Source of the DNA: Sphingobium cloacae
GTDB taxonomy: Bacteria; Pseudomonadota; Alphaproteobacteria; Sphingomonadales; Sphingomonadaceae
DNA length: 64,000 nucleotides
Direction of reading: 5' to 3'
Assembly (NCBI RefSeq): GCF_002355855.1
Contig: NZ_AP017655.1
Location: 2,793,001-2,857,000, forward strand
This document shows, one piece after another, positions 25,582 through 35,562 of the stretch. Every line of letters starts with the position of its first letter. Position 1 is the stretch's first letter. A model generated the notes under the pieces. It saw only the letters and a program-made list of their open reading frames with translations. It ran no database searches and was not told where the DNA came from. Position numbers and translations under genes: made by a program.

Positions 25582-28500
25582 TACTCTACGGATTTCTCTA
25601 GGAATCCAAGTGTGTTGGCATTCTCGACCAACGTCCGCACCTTGGCGCGCTCAAGACCATCAGGCACTTCCGCCTCGATTTCGAGCCTGAGCTTCACCTG
25701 ACTTCCTGGCAGCGTCGTGAGCTGTTCGACAATAGCTTCGACGATCTGATGGATGTCTCGGGCAGGGCGCTCCGGCGAGATCATCACGGCGCCGGAGAAG
25801 CGTGTCGGCTTCTTTTCCGGGGGAGGCGTCGTTGTCGTGCCGTCCGTGGGTTGGCCATCGGGTGCCGGCGTGCCGTCGCTGGTTACGGGGGAAGTGCCGC
25901 CCGTCCCAGGCTGAGCCGGCACCGGACGGTGAGCTTCCGCCACCGCAGGCGTCACGATGACGCTGTCACTGTCGATCACGACCACGGCGTTGACCGCTCG
26001 TTCGATAGCCAGTCCCAGATAGGTGTCGGACTTTTCGTCCCATCGCTCGGCATAGGCGAACGGCCCCGGCAACATGCCGCTTACTGCCGCCTGTACGGCT
26101 TTGACCAGCACGTCCTGACCTTTGAGGCGCGGCAGATAGATGTAGCGGTTGAGATATTCCCGCAAATCCTTCAGCGACAAATGCGGCTTGTCGTTCCAGA
26201 TATATTTCTGGAGATCGCGGTCGAGACGTGCAGGCCCGAGCTCGGTGAGCAAGCCTTCTTCCGCTACCAGCTTCTTGCTTGCGCGTGCTAACAACCCGTC
26301 CTGTGCCGGGATCTTACCCGAAACCCATTCCCAGTCGGCTTGGGCGCTCTCCTGTGCGGGATAATGCAGGTAGCACCACGCCTCTTTCAGGCGCGTCTTC
26401 ATCGTCTCATTCGCTTCAGCCAACTTCGCCTTGGCCAGCGCGCTGTCGCTCTGGGTCAGGTTCAGCCGCTCCGTGTCGCGGACGATTTCGCCCCAGGCAA
26501 GAGAGGCACGCACGGCGTCTTTGAGATGATCAAGCTGGCGCGCCTCCGCGGCTATGAACACCAACGTATTGCGATAGACCCGCGGCGTGCTGCCGCGCTG
26601 AGTAAGAATGTCTTTCGCTTCGACGAGCGCATCCGACCCCTCGCGCCCATTGTGCGGATATTTGACGCCCAGCACCACAGCGCGCACGCCGCCGGCCTCA
26701 TCTGGCACTTCGGCCGATGTCGCCGGCGCGACCTGCACGGCGTCGAAATGCCCGCGATCGGCGAGGCCATACACATATTTCCCAAGTTCGGCATCGATTG
26801 TCACGTCAACCAGCGCCGCCTCGATCTGTGCGGCCTTGTCAGCCGCGATCCTGTTGAGGCTCGCCGACATCGAGTACCAATACCGTCCAAGATCGGCATG
26901 CATGAACTTGGCCTGGTTGGTCAGGCGCCTCAGCGCATCACCGAAGATTGCAGGACGCTCGCCGGGCTGCACGACGCCGAGATTGATCTGCTTGTCGTCG
27001 AGACCGGTGTTCTGCTGCTGCGCCGTCGGAGCGGTCCCCATGAAGATCGCGCGGGCGACACGACGTGTCGCCGAATAGCGATTGAGATTGGGTGCCGACT
27101 GATCGACCTTGTACGGCGTGGATGTCGTGCCATCGACATCGCCGGCGATGATCGCCTGCCAGCTCACATCAAGATAATGGAGCAGTTCCGGTTCGACGCG
27201 AGGCGAACTGACCGCCACGCTGCCCGGCATGATCATTACCGACGGATCGCCGCTCATCCAAAGCTCATGGATTGCCTGCGCCATCAGGCGCAGCACACCG
27301 CGCGTGCGCTGGAATTTCTCGAGCGATCCCCAGCTCGTATAAAGCTGATCGAATAACTCGGGATGGATCGGATAAGCCTTCTCCAGCTTGCGCCGGTAGT
27401 CCTCATCCGCACAGCCTTGCGGGAAATCGTTGGCATTCTCCCGGTACATCTTGGCGAACTGCTTCAGCGTGTTGTCACGGTGATGGAACTTGTCGCCCGG
27501 AATTTCCTTGAACAGCCGTCGCCGCACGATCTCATAGCTTTCTTCCTGACTCGCCGGCCTCCACGAGGATTCCACGCGGCTGAAGGTCTGCTTGAGACGA
27601 GCGAGGGCTTCTTGCCCACCTTCGCCACCCACTTCGATCTGCGACGCAGGCAGGGAAGCCACGAGCAGCGTGCCGGGGCTGGCTTTCACCGCCTCCGTGA
27701 GCGACTGTACGAAGGACAGGTTCGCGTCGAACGACCCCGACGGCAGCCCCTCGACCTTGTAGATCTGGCGGAGATAAGCGACCCATTCGTCGATCAGGAT
27801 CAGGCACGGCGCATATTTCTTGAACAGCGCCTCCAGCAGATTCGAGCCCGGCGCGATGCCACTAGCGTCATTTTCCGCAACCATGTCGAAGGCTTCGGCG
27901 CCGCCTAGCTGCCAAGCCAGATCACCCCAGGTCGTGCGGATCTTCCGGTCGCCCTCGGCGATGAGCACGTCCTGCGGCCCCCGCGACGTGCCGACCAGCA
28001 CCGCGCGGCGGATATTCTTCGGAACCGTCAGCCCGTTGTTGTCGAACAATTGGTCGAGGCCCGACAGGTCCTGCACCGGCGTCTGGCCCGCCATATGATA
28101 GAGGGCGAGCATGGAGTGCGTCTTGCCGCCACCGAAGTTGGTTTGCAGTTCGACGACGGGATCGCCGCCGCTACCGGTCAGTCGCTTTGCGGCCCCGATC
28201 AACAGCGTACTCAAGCCCTCGGTCAGATAGGTGCGGCTGAAGAACTGACGCGGATCGCGATATTCTGACGGCGCGCTCCCCGAATGAACCTTGGCGAGAT
28301 CGGCTGCAAACTCGGCCTGCTGGAACTCACCAGTGGCGACATCCTGATGCGGCTCGACCACTTCTCGCCACGGCAGCAGCCCCGCGACCGTTTCGACCGA
28401 GATTTCAAGGCGCTGGGTTTTGCGCCGCTCCTCATTGCGGGCCAGTTCGCTAAACTTCGTCCGAAGGATGGTGTCGCGCATCTTGCCAAGCTGCTCGGCG

Positions 28501-28877
28501 ACATCACCCGCGCTAATTGCCTCCATCAAGCGACGCATGGAATCGAGCGCGCGCTCGGCATCATCGTAGGTAAAATTCTCGTTGTGCGAGAGCTTGTTAC
28601 GTACATCGAGCAGTTCGGACACGTAGGACCGTTCCGGATGACCAAGGACGTTCGCGAATGCGTCCCTCCAGAAGGCCATCATGGTCTTCAACAACCCTTG
28701 CTGATCCCACCCCACTTCTCCAGCAGAATTCGGGCGGAGTCCTTGGACACGCTCGACCACCTCCAATTGCCAATGGCCCTTGAGCGAAGTCTCCAACCGC
28801 TTTTCAACGAAAGGGATCAGCGCCGACGGCAGCAGTTCCATGCCTTCAAAAACATACTGGCGGGTGCTTTTTGCCAC
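25581..28877 (-). CDS. DUF499 ATPase with Swt1/HEPN-like N-terminus
   Basis: 1,098 residues from a GTG start with GAGGGGGA upstream. The N-terminal ~140 residues (LLPSALIPFVEKRLETSLKG, then LDVRNKLSHNENFTYDDAER) resemble the Swt1/HEPN-type domain, with an R-x4-H pair near residues 91-97. The DUF499 P-loop core has Walker A LQTNFGGGKTHSMLALYHM at ~250 and Walker B CLILIDEWVAYLRQIYKV at ~360. The C-terminus has a proline/threonine-rich linker (~1000) and a small alpha/beta domain. DUF499 ATPases are typical partners of DUF1156 methyltransferases in defence islands. It is the last gene of the WYL-headed operon. Confidence 0.85.
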   Translation of the reverse strand: MAKSTRQYVFEGMELLPSALIPFVEKRLETSLKGHWQLEVVERVQGLRPNSAGEVGWDQQGLLKTMMAFWRDAFANVLGHPERSYVSELLDVRNKLSHNENFTYDDAERALDSMRRLMEAISAGDVAEQLGKMRDTILRTKFSELARNEERRKTQRLEISVETVAGLLPWREVVEPHQDVATGEFQQAEFAADLAKVHSGSAPSEYRDPRQFFSRTYLTEGLSTLLIGAAKRLTGSGGDPVVELQTNFGGGKTHSMLALYHMAGQTPVQDLSGLDQLFDNNGLTVPKNIRRAVLVGTSRGPQDVLIAEGDRKIRTTWGDLAWQLGGAEAFDMVAENDASGIAPGSNLLEALFKKYAPCLILIDEWVAYLRQIYKVEGLPSGSFDANLSFVQSLTEAVKASPGTLLVASLPASQIEVGGEGGQEALARLKQTFSRVESSWRPASQEESYEIVRRRLFKEIPGDKFHHRDNTLKQFAKMYRENANDFPQGCADEDYRRKLEKAYPIHPELFDQLYTSWGSLEKFQRTRGVLRLMAQAIHELWMSGDPSVMIMPGSVAVSSPRVEPELLHYLDVSWQAIIAGDVDGTTSTPYKVDQSAPNLNRYSATRRVARAIFMGTAPTAQQQNTGLDDKQINLGVVQPGERPAIFGDALRRLTNQAKFMHADLGRYWYSMSASLNRIAADKAAQIEAALVDVTIDAELGKYVYGLADRGHFDAVQVAPATSAEVPDEAGGVRAVVLGVKYPHNGREGSDALVEAKDILTQRGSTPRVYRNTLVFIAAEARQLDHLKDAVRASLAWGEIVRDTERLNLTQSDSALAKAKLAEANETMKTRLKEAWCYLHYPAQESAQADWEWVSGKIPAQDGLLARASKKLVAEEGLLTELGPARLDRDLQKYIWNDKPHLSLKDLREYLNRYIYLPRLKGQDVLVKAVQAAVSGMLPGPFAYAERWDEKSDTYLGLAIERAVNAVVVIDSDSVIVTPAVAEAHRPVPAQPGTGGTSPVTSDGTPAPDGQPTDGTTTTPPPEKKPTRFSGAVMISPERPARDIHQIVEAIVEQLTTLPGSQVKLRLEIEAEVPDGLERAKVRTLVENANTLGFLEKSVE

Positions 28878-28890
28878 GTCCCGTTCCCCC

Positions 28891-31689
28891 TCAAATATCC
28901 ATGCGGGTCTGGCGATCCCCGCTCGTGTCGTGGATGGCTGCGGCTGCCTTCGTCAGCTCGGCCCAATCGGCGATCAGGGCGTTGTAAGCGGTGGCCTCCT
29001 TCGCATCCTTCCGCTTGTTGGCGCTAATGTCATAGAGGCAGTATGCGAGATCCTTTACGGTCTCGGCCTGGGCGTTGATCTTCTTCAGGAGGACGGCAGT
29101 GTCATGAGAGATACCGTCCTTCTCGTGCAAACGGACCAGATGCTGAAGGCATTCCCACACCGTCAGGTGGCTATCGCTTTCCGGCTCCCAATCCTCGTCG
29201 AGTTCGTCGCGGATCAGAATGCGAACCTTGCCAGCGGCACTTTCGACGATACCGGCATGCTTGACGCTCTCGACCGAGATGCCACGTGCGCGGGCAAGAT
29301 TATCGGCAACGCCATAGTCGCCCTTACCATTGCCGTTCTGCTCGAACCAGGTGATGGCGAACCGCGTGTCGGCGTCGAACTCGCCCTGGATGCCGCCGAG
29401 ATACTCATCGAGTTCCCGGTTAATGAGCTGAAGTGCTGTCTTTACGCTCATCGGACTGTCATCGGATTCCAATACGGCCTTGTAGCGAGAAAACACTCCC
29501 ATGCCGGGTCCGATGGCTGATTGCGGCATGTCGGCAGGCGCAATGTTCGCGACCTGAAGCTCGGCGATGGCCGGTGGCAATTCGCGCTTCAACGCGCGAA
29601 CGAACTCGGCGCGCGTAATGGCCTCAGCCGTGGCTTCCTTTTTCCGGCAAACAAGGACAACCGAGTTGGCGAGGGCGTTAGTGCCCGAGGCAATCATGCG
29701 GTTCGCCATCTCGGTACGCATGGGCCATGTGCCGACAACGGCATAGCCCGCTTCAACCACGGCTTGCAGGAAGGTCGCCCAACCGGTCGAACTAATCCCG
29801 TCCTGCGCGACTTCGCTTTGCTTGAAAGCGTAATAGATTGTTGCAGGGAACAGGTCTGACGATTGGGCCGCCATATTGGCGATCGCCCGGCTCATGCCAT
29901 CGAGAAAGAAGGCTTCCGCAGCATCTTTCCCTCCATGACGGTATGGAGTTGCGACTAATTCCTCGGCCTTGGGTGTGGCAAGCACCCCGAAAATCTCGGG
30001 GTAAACCGGCCGCAGTGCAGGCTTCATCCAAGAAAAGAAAAAATCTGAAAGATCGGCATATCCAATGTTGTCGTAATATGGCGGATCAGACGAGATAACA
30101 GTCCTTTCTGGATAAGTGACCGACTGCGCATCATGCTGGATTTCTAATCCAGTATTTCTCGGCATCAGAGCGTCCAAGGTTTTCACACCCCATTCGATAC
30201 AGTTGCGCCAATTTCCCGTAGATGCCGAAAAAATATTTGCTTCCGTGAAATCCCACGTCATCGGAAGAGCTTGCCGCCCAAAGGTATTCCGAATGATTTC
30301 TCTGCTACTGTGCCAAGTAGTTATCGACGAATGATAATCCGTCGCTTTGGAGACGCCAAAAGTCAGATAAACACTCACCGCTTCGGCATATGCCTTGGCC
30401 CCACTGCCACCGTCGCACAGCGAGGTCAGATCAGATGAAAGGCCAGCGGCGCGAGCATCAACCTCAACCTGCGCCCGCGCCTCATGCACCAGATCGCTGA
30501 ACGTATTCAGCGCAAGAAGCTGGCGGTCGGTGAACAGGTCGCCAAAAGTTTCCATACCGTAGGCTGGTGGCGAGAACCAACGGGGGTTGTTCGGCTGGCG
30601 CTGTTCAGGCTTCCACGCCGGCTTGCCTGATTTTGCAAGCGTATCATGCCTGTCGGTCGGCGCGACATAGGCCCTGCCGCCTTTACCTTCGGCCACGATG
30701 GCAATCAGGGTCTGCCCCATATGCCCGGCTTTGCCCGCTGACGTGATGTGCTTTGGCGTGATCGCGGTATCCGACATGATGCAGCGGAAATTCGCGCCAC
30801 GCCCGGCCTTGGTACCTTCCTTCGCCACCTCAAGCTCGGCCTTCGTTCCGCCCTTCCGGATGCGATAGGTGATAGTCTTGGCCTTACGGTCCACGATGGG
30901 TTCAATCCATGCCTCTTTCCCGGCCTTGGAACTCAGCAGGAAACTCGACGCAATCGGCACCTGCACATCCGCAAACGCCGGGTCCGGGCTTGGCACGGTC
31001 CGAGCCCAGATCCAGGCAATCACCGTAGCCTTGCCTCCGCCATACTCCTGCGGCAAATCCACCTCTGGGTAGAGATGTCCGATGCGCTCCCACGCCTTTT
31101 CGCGCATCCACTCGCCGTAATATTTCACGTCCTCGGCGAGCCCCTCCGAATTGCGGTAGAACTGCCGGTCTTTGACGCCGGGATGGATAGGCTCCTTGTC
31201 TTTAAACTTCGGTGGGATCTCGATCATTGCCTTGCCGATCATTACCGCGACCGGGTTCAAGTCTGAGCCATAGGCGGGGAGGCCAAGGCGTTGCGCCTCT
31301 AGCGGGATCGACCCGCCACCCGAGAACGGATCATAGACCGGCGGCAGTTCTCCGCCGCAGCTCTTGCGGATTTCGGCGCGGGCGCGCTCCAGCACCTCCT
31401 CGTTGGTCGAGTTTTCCCACTTCACCAGTTCCTCGATGATCCCGAACAACCGCTTGCGCTCAGCCTCCTGCGCCTCGGGCGTGGGGAAGTTTTCGGGGTT
31501 GCTCGATGGATCATCTACGAGTTGGGCGAACAAGACCGCACGGCATGCGGCCAACGGCCGCCGCGCCCACCACAAGTGCAACGTGGACGGATGCCCATGC
31601 CGGATAGACTTCTCTCGTGCGGAAGCCGCGTTGATCGCTTCGAGCGGGATCGCGACTTCGATGAGCTTCTTTTTGTAGGGCTGGGTCAT
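28891..31689 (-). CDS. DUF1156 DNA methyltransferase
   Basis: 932 residues. The N-terminal DUF1156 signature is EVAIPLEAINAASAREKSIR, then HGHPSTLHLWWARRPLAACR. The SAM-binding motif DPFSGGGSIPLEAQRLG is at ~118, and catalytic motif IV is SSDPPYYDNIGYADLSDFFF at ~533. DPPY indicates an amino-methyltransferase (N6-adenine or N4-cytosine). The large insert between motifs is normal for the family. It starts inside the DUF4917 stop (ATGA). It presumably marks self DNA for the operon. Confidence 0.9.
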   Translation of the reverse strand: MTQPYKKKLIEVAIPLEAINAASAREKSIRHGHPSTLHLWWARRPLAACRAVLFAQLVDDPSSNPENFPTPEAQEAERKRLFGIIEELVKWENSTNEEVLERARAEIRKSCGGELPPVYDPFSGGGSIPLEAQRLGLPAYGSDLNPVAVMIGKAMIEIPPKFKDKEPIHPGVKDRQFYRNSEGLAEDVKYYGEWMREKAWERIGHLYPEVDLPQEYGGGKATVIAWIWARTVPSPDPAFADVQVPIASSFLLSSKAGKEAWIEPIVDRKAKTITYRIRKGGTKAELEVAKEGTKAGRGANFRCIMSDTAITPKHITSAGKAGHMGQTLIAIVAEGKGGRAYVAPTDRHDTLAKSGKPAWKPEQRQPNNPRWFSPPAYGMETFGDLFTDRQLLALNTFSDLVHEARAQVEVDARAAGLSSDLTSLCDGGSGAKAYAEAVSVYLTFGVSKATDYHSSITTWHSSREIIRNTFGRQALPMTWDFTEANIFSASTGNWRNCIEWGVKTLDALMPRNTGLEIQHDAQSVTYPERTVISSDPPYYDNIGYADLSDFFFSWMKPALRPVYPEIFGVLATPKAEELVATPYRHGGKDAAEAFFLDGMSRAIANMAAQSSDLFPATIYYAFKQSEVAQDGISSTGWATFLQAVVEAGYAVVGTWPMRTEMANRMIASGTNALANSVVLVCRKKEATAEAITRAEFVRALKRELPPAIAELQVANIAPADMPQSAIGPGMGVFSRYKAVLESDDSPMSVKTALQLINRELDEYLGGIQGEFDADTRFAITWFEQNGNGKGDYGVADNLARARGISVESVKHAGIVESAAGKVRILIRDELDEDWEPESDSHLTVWECLQHLVRLHEKDGISHDTAVLLKKINAQAETVKDLAYCLYDISANKRKDAKEATAYNALIADWAELTKAAAAIHDTSGDRQTRMDI

Positions 31690-32681
31690 TGTGCAGGCTC
31701 TTCAATCGTAAGGGCAGCAGCACCCAGTGGGTGCGAGGCGGCGTCGTAGAAATGCAGGGTGGCTTCGGGCAGCGCTTCGATCAACGCAGCCTTCTTCTGG
31801 CGAATATTGCCGTTGGCGCGGAGCGAGACGGCAACCGCTCGGCCTTTGTGGTTTCCGATAGCGTCAATAAGGTGCTTGTCGCTGTCCCCGAGGCTGTGGC
31901 CGAAGACTACCAAGGGTTCGATGTCCTGCGCCAAGCGGGCAAATACAAAGGAAAGGTAATCGGACCGATAAATCGACGCGAGCTTCTCCTGAGCCGTCCC
32001 TTCCGAAATGAAGAGCGGCATAGCATCCTGATAAGCGGTTCCGAACAGGTCCAGCAGGTTCTGTCCCGCAGCAGCCGGCCTTTTCAATGTCTGGCCGTTC
32101 GGCCGCCGATAGAGGTGGAGGCCACCATGCAGGAAATGCACCTTGGTCTTTTTGCCCCAGATCTCCGTGTTTGTGACATCGAACTTTTCCGACCAGAAAT
32201 AATCCCGGAAGCCGTTCAGATTCCGCATAAGCGCCCAGTAGAGCGTAAGATCATAGTTCGTGCAGTAGATCGACGCAAAAGCCGATAGTTCGGTCGCGAT
32301 AGCGTCGAGATGGGCGTCAGGCACGGATTGCCATGGCACATGCACCGAATGGACCGCCCGGATCAGCGCCCCCCGAATGCTGGCCTCCCGCTCTGAAAAC
32401 GAATCTAAAGGCAGGTCGAGCGCCGCAGACACCGTCTTGCTGGTCGCCAAGGCGCTCAAGACAACTTCGAAATTTCGTGTTTCCAGACGCTCAAAGAGCG
32501 AGATGTCTGCGGCGTTGAGCTGTGCTCCATCGCCTTGGGCTGCGGTCTCGAATAGCGAGCCATACCCGAAACGCTGCCACAAATTCTGGCTGAAACCGTT
32601 GCCGATGAGCAATCCGGACCAATCCTCCTGGTCTTTCAGATCGGTCCAATCCCGAAGCTGGTCATCCAATCCGTCGGTCAT
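31686..32681 (-). CDS. DUF4917 family protein, SIR2-like
   Basis: 331 residues. The layout follows SIR2-like NAD-binding folds: a glycine loop WSGLLIGNGFSQNLWQRF at ~24, IYCTNYDLTLYWALMRN at ~140, VHFLHGGLHLYRR with the candidate catalytic His at ~182, and PLVVFGHSLGDSDKHLIDAI at ~255. NGF/TNYD/LHG/GHSLGDSD are the positions expected for a SIR2-type NADase effector. Known SIR2-like proteins in phage defence deplete NAD+; that activity here is inferred. It is coupled to both neighbours by 4-bp overlaps. Confidence 0.78.
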   Translation of the reverse strand: MTDGLDDQLRDWTDLKDQEDWSGLLIGNGFSQNLWQRFGYGSLFETAAQGDGAQLNAADISLFERLETRNFEVVLSALATSKTVSAALDLPLDSFSEREASIRGALIRAVHSVHVPWQSVPDAHLDAIATELSAFASIYCTNYDLTLYWALMRNLNGFRDYFWSEKFDVTNTEIWGKKTKVHFLHGGLHLYRRPNGQTLKRPAAAGQNLLDLFGTAYQDAMPLFISEGTAQEKLASIYRSDYLSFVFARLAQDIEPLVVFGHSLGDSDKHLIDAIGNHKGRAVAVSLRANGNIRQKKAALIEALPEATLHFYDAASHPLGAAALTIEEPAQ

Positions 32682-33658
32682 TGGGCCGCTCCCTCTCGAA
32701 ACCCCTGTTTTCTGAGGCTGACACGATACCGATAGGCCGCGACCTCCTCGACCACGACGCGATCGCCAGCTTGGGCGCGATACAATTGATAGAAAGCGCC
32801 GATCCAGCCTCGCGCGCGGAAGAACTTCTTCTGACCGTCGAGGTCGGTTTCGACCGGTTCTGCGCCGCCCCAGTCGATCGTGAGATCACGCTTCGCCCGC
32901 GTCGCCCTGTTTGAACCGCCAATGGCGTCGGCGGGAAAGCGGTCGAAGAACGAGCGCAAATAAATGTGCTTGTTCGTGATGTTTCCATCGGTGATCTCCA
33001 CCTCACCGATGACGCGCCCTGACACCTGCGACCGTGTTATGGCCATTACCGCTGAGGATTGCGCATTGTGGCTAGCGGCCGGTGATGGCTCCGCCCTTAC
33101 GGGAGTGGGCATGCTCGGCGTGCCGTCATCCCATTCAATATCGATATGAAGCTTGCGACCGCGCTGCGCGACATCGACCGTTACGGTGTCTGCACTGCCG
33201 GACCGATTCCACCGCGAAGCGTCGGCCAGAGGCATCGCCACTTTAGGCTCAACCGTCGTGTCCACGGCTCCAAGCCGTCCCGCAACACCTTCGATGGCAG
33301 CGTCGTCCAGCTCGACCCAAGTCACGGCACCGCTCTTGTGTCGGTAAGCGACCGGCTGGTCGAAGCGACGCACGTCGACGAGCTTCCATGGGGTAGTCCA
33401 TTTGGCGACTTCGCCCGAGCGGATCATATCCTCAGGAATACGGTGATGCTCGAAGGTGGCGATCATCTCGGCCGGAAGCAGCGGCGTGCCCGATTCGATC
33501 AGCTTGGCAACGCCGTAAATCGCCCCGGTGCCTTTGCGGATCAGGGCAAACCAGCCACGATGCGATGTCGCCGACGACCGCATCTCCCAGTCCTTCGTGC
33601 CATCGAGAATGTAGCCGATCCAGGGATCAGCGATGATCAGGCCTTTGGTGATCCTCAT
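32678..33658 (-). CDS. ASCH-domain protein with possible B3-like DNA-binding tail
   Basis: 326 residues. Residues ~1-115 (IADPWIGYILDGTKDWEMRS, then RGWFALIRKGTGAIYGVAKL) are ASCH/PUA-like. ASCH and EVE folds often bind modified bases or RNA. A variable linker precedes a second domain at ~215-326 (HIYLRSFFDRFPADAIGG, then KKFFRARGWIGAFYQLYRAQ and AGDRVVVEEVAAYRYRVSL) that reads like the pseudobarrel DNA-binding domain of EcoRII-N/B3 type. Possible role: recognition of the operon's own or foreign DNA modification. The second assignment is tentative. Confidence 0.65.
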   Translation of the reverse strand: MRITKGLIIADPWIGYILDGTKDWEMRSSATSHRGWFALIRKGTGAIYGVAKLIESGTPLLPAEMIATFEHHRIPEDMIRSGEVAKWTTPWKLVDVRRFDQPVAYRHKSGAVTWVELDDAAIEGVAGRLGAVDTTVEPKVAMPLADASRWNRSGSADTVTVDVAQRGRKLHIDIEWDDGTPSMPTPVRAEPSPAASHNAQSSAVMAITRSQVSGRVIGEVEITDGNITNKHIYLRSFFDRFPADAIGGSNRATRAKRDLTIDWGGAEPVETDLDGQKKFFRARGWIGAFYQLYRAQAGDRVVVEEVAAYRYRVSLRKQGFREGAAQ

Positions 33659-35480
33659 CGCGGCGCCTCCGCCCGCTCGAGGAGGCGCGGCAGGTGGAAC
33701 TGGATCGCGGTTTCGAGGAAAGAAGGTTCACGTTCGACCAGCGGCCCGCGTACATATCGCGGCTCGTGCGCGAAGCCGGCGTTGACAGATACGATCGCCA
33801 GGATGAATTTTTCCGGCTCGTGCAAGGAAGTGATGACCTCCTGCCGCGTGACCATCACGCTATCGGCACCGTCGATGCGGCCCTTCACCTCGATGAAGCG
33901 CAGATGCCCCGACCTCGGATCATGCGAAGCGATGTCGTAGCCGATTTTCTGGTCAGAGACGTCGGCCGGCTCATTGCCCAAGGCCCGCTCCGCCGCCATG
34001 ACAGCTTCCATCGCCGCCAATTCGATGGCCCGGCGTGCTGCGGAGTCCTCCGCGAAATGGTTCGGAATGCTCGGCGCCTGACGCGTTTCGAGCAGGCCAC
34101 GCGGAATGACCACCATGCCGCCCCTCACACGCGGCGGCTGCGACGAGATGAACCTTTCGCGCTCTAACTGGTCCATTCGGCGCTTCTGGCGCTCCGCCAG
34201 GTCCTCGGCCCGGCGCTGGGCATTCTGCCAGTTCACACGCGTTTTCTTTCCGGCCCGTTCCTCTTCCTTCAGCTCAAAGGCGCGCGAGTCCCAGTAATTG
34301 ATCTCCTTCTTGAGCCGCGCACGAACTTCCTGCTCGACCTTTTCAATTTCAGGCAAGCGACGTGCCTTGACCTCGGCGACATGACCTTGGGCCAGATCGA
34401 CCGTAGCAAACCGGATCGCAGCTTTTTCCAGATCGGTGGTCAGCCAGCTTTCCTCCAAAAGGTCGCGCACACTGGCGACTTCTTCCGGTCTGGCGGGCCG
34501 CAAATTCAGATGCGGAGCAATGCCGGCATTGACGGTCGTGCCGGCCTTGTCGATCGCGGCAAACTGAAGGCGCTGAGAAATCACATGTGGTTTGCCGATG
34601 CTGGTGACGCGCCCGTCCTGGACCGTGTGCTCCAGCAGGAATATCGCCGACAGCGCATCACCGTCATCAGTGTCATCCACCAGGATCGCGCCCTGCCGCA
34701 TGATCTGCTCATACTGTTCCCGGATCAGGCTGATCACCGCTTCGAGCAGCGGATGGCCGGGACAGACAAACGCGGCGACCGGCTGCTGGTTGATCTTGTC
34801 CTTCTCGAAACAGATCCGCTCATATTGCGTCTGGATTGGCGCGCCGGTCCCGATCTGACGATCGCGCTCGCGGATACGCACGGGGACATGTGTTATCTCC
34901 CAGCGCCCTTCCTCGCGGCGCTTGATCCGGCCACCAAGGTGCTGGAACGCCTCGACAAAGAAGCTCTGAATGTGATGCGGCTGTAAGCGCAGCGCCTCTG
35001 CCCGCTCCATTTCGAGGCGCAGTTCCTCGACTCTGGCCTCGGGCATGGTGTCGTTGGTCAGCGCGCGGCGGCGGAGCAATTCAAGCAGGTGCGCTTGGTC
35101 AACCGCGCCATCGACTTGCTGGAAGAGGCGGGCCTTGACGTCCTCCTGTTCGCCGTACTGGATTGCTTCGAACAAAAGGTCCTTGAGGGCCACGCCGTCG
35201 AACAATTCACCGAGCACATCGTAGACGCGGCCACCAAGCGCCTCACGCGCAGCTTCCAGCTTTTCGAGCAGGCGCGCGTAAACCTCACCTTCGCGCGTAT
35301 CAGCCGCGACGAGATTCCACAGGTGGCAAACCTCGGTCTGTCCGATGCGGTGGATGCGGCCAAACCGCTGCTCGATCTTGTTCGGGTTCCACGGCAGGTC
35401 GTAGTTGACCATGAGATGACCCCGCTGAAGGTTCACACCTTCGCCCGCCGCATCGTTGGCGATCAGGACCAACATGTCCT
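33655..35480 (-). pseudogene. SF2 helicase-DUF3883, 3' part (split by IS21)
   Basis: This is the downstream part of a helicase gene interrupted at 35481-35485. It carries helicase motifs V and VI (MLVLIANDAAGEGVNLQRGH, then PWNPNKIEQRFGRIHRIGQT), a long charged coiled-coil region, and a C-terminal DUF3883 domain (KIGYDIASHDPRSGHLRFIE, then VKGRIDGADSVMV) whose D...E-x-K spacing resembles PD-(D/E)XK nucleases. An ATG at 35475 could restart translation but would give a protein without Walker A or DEAH. It overlaps the ASCH gene start by 4 bp. Confidence 0.85.
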
Positions 35481-35485
35481 TATCC
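35481..35485. repeat. IS21 target duplication, left copy (TATCC)
   Basis: TATCC lies immediately outside the left TGTCA end of the insertion sequence; the same five bases follow the right end at 37833-37837. Removing the element and one copy restores the helicase frame as FMQDKDMLVLIAND. Confidence 0.85.
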
Positions 35486-35562
35486 TGTCAACGGGCACCG
35501 AAGATTCCGCAAAAGTGGGCATCTAAAATTCCCTAGTTTGGCGGGAGGGTTTGTGTCGGTGA

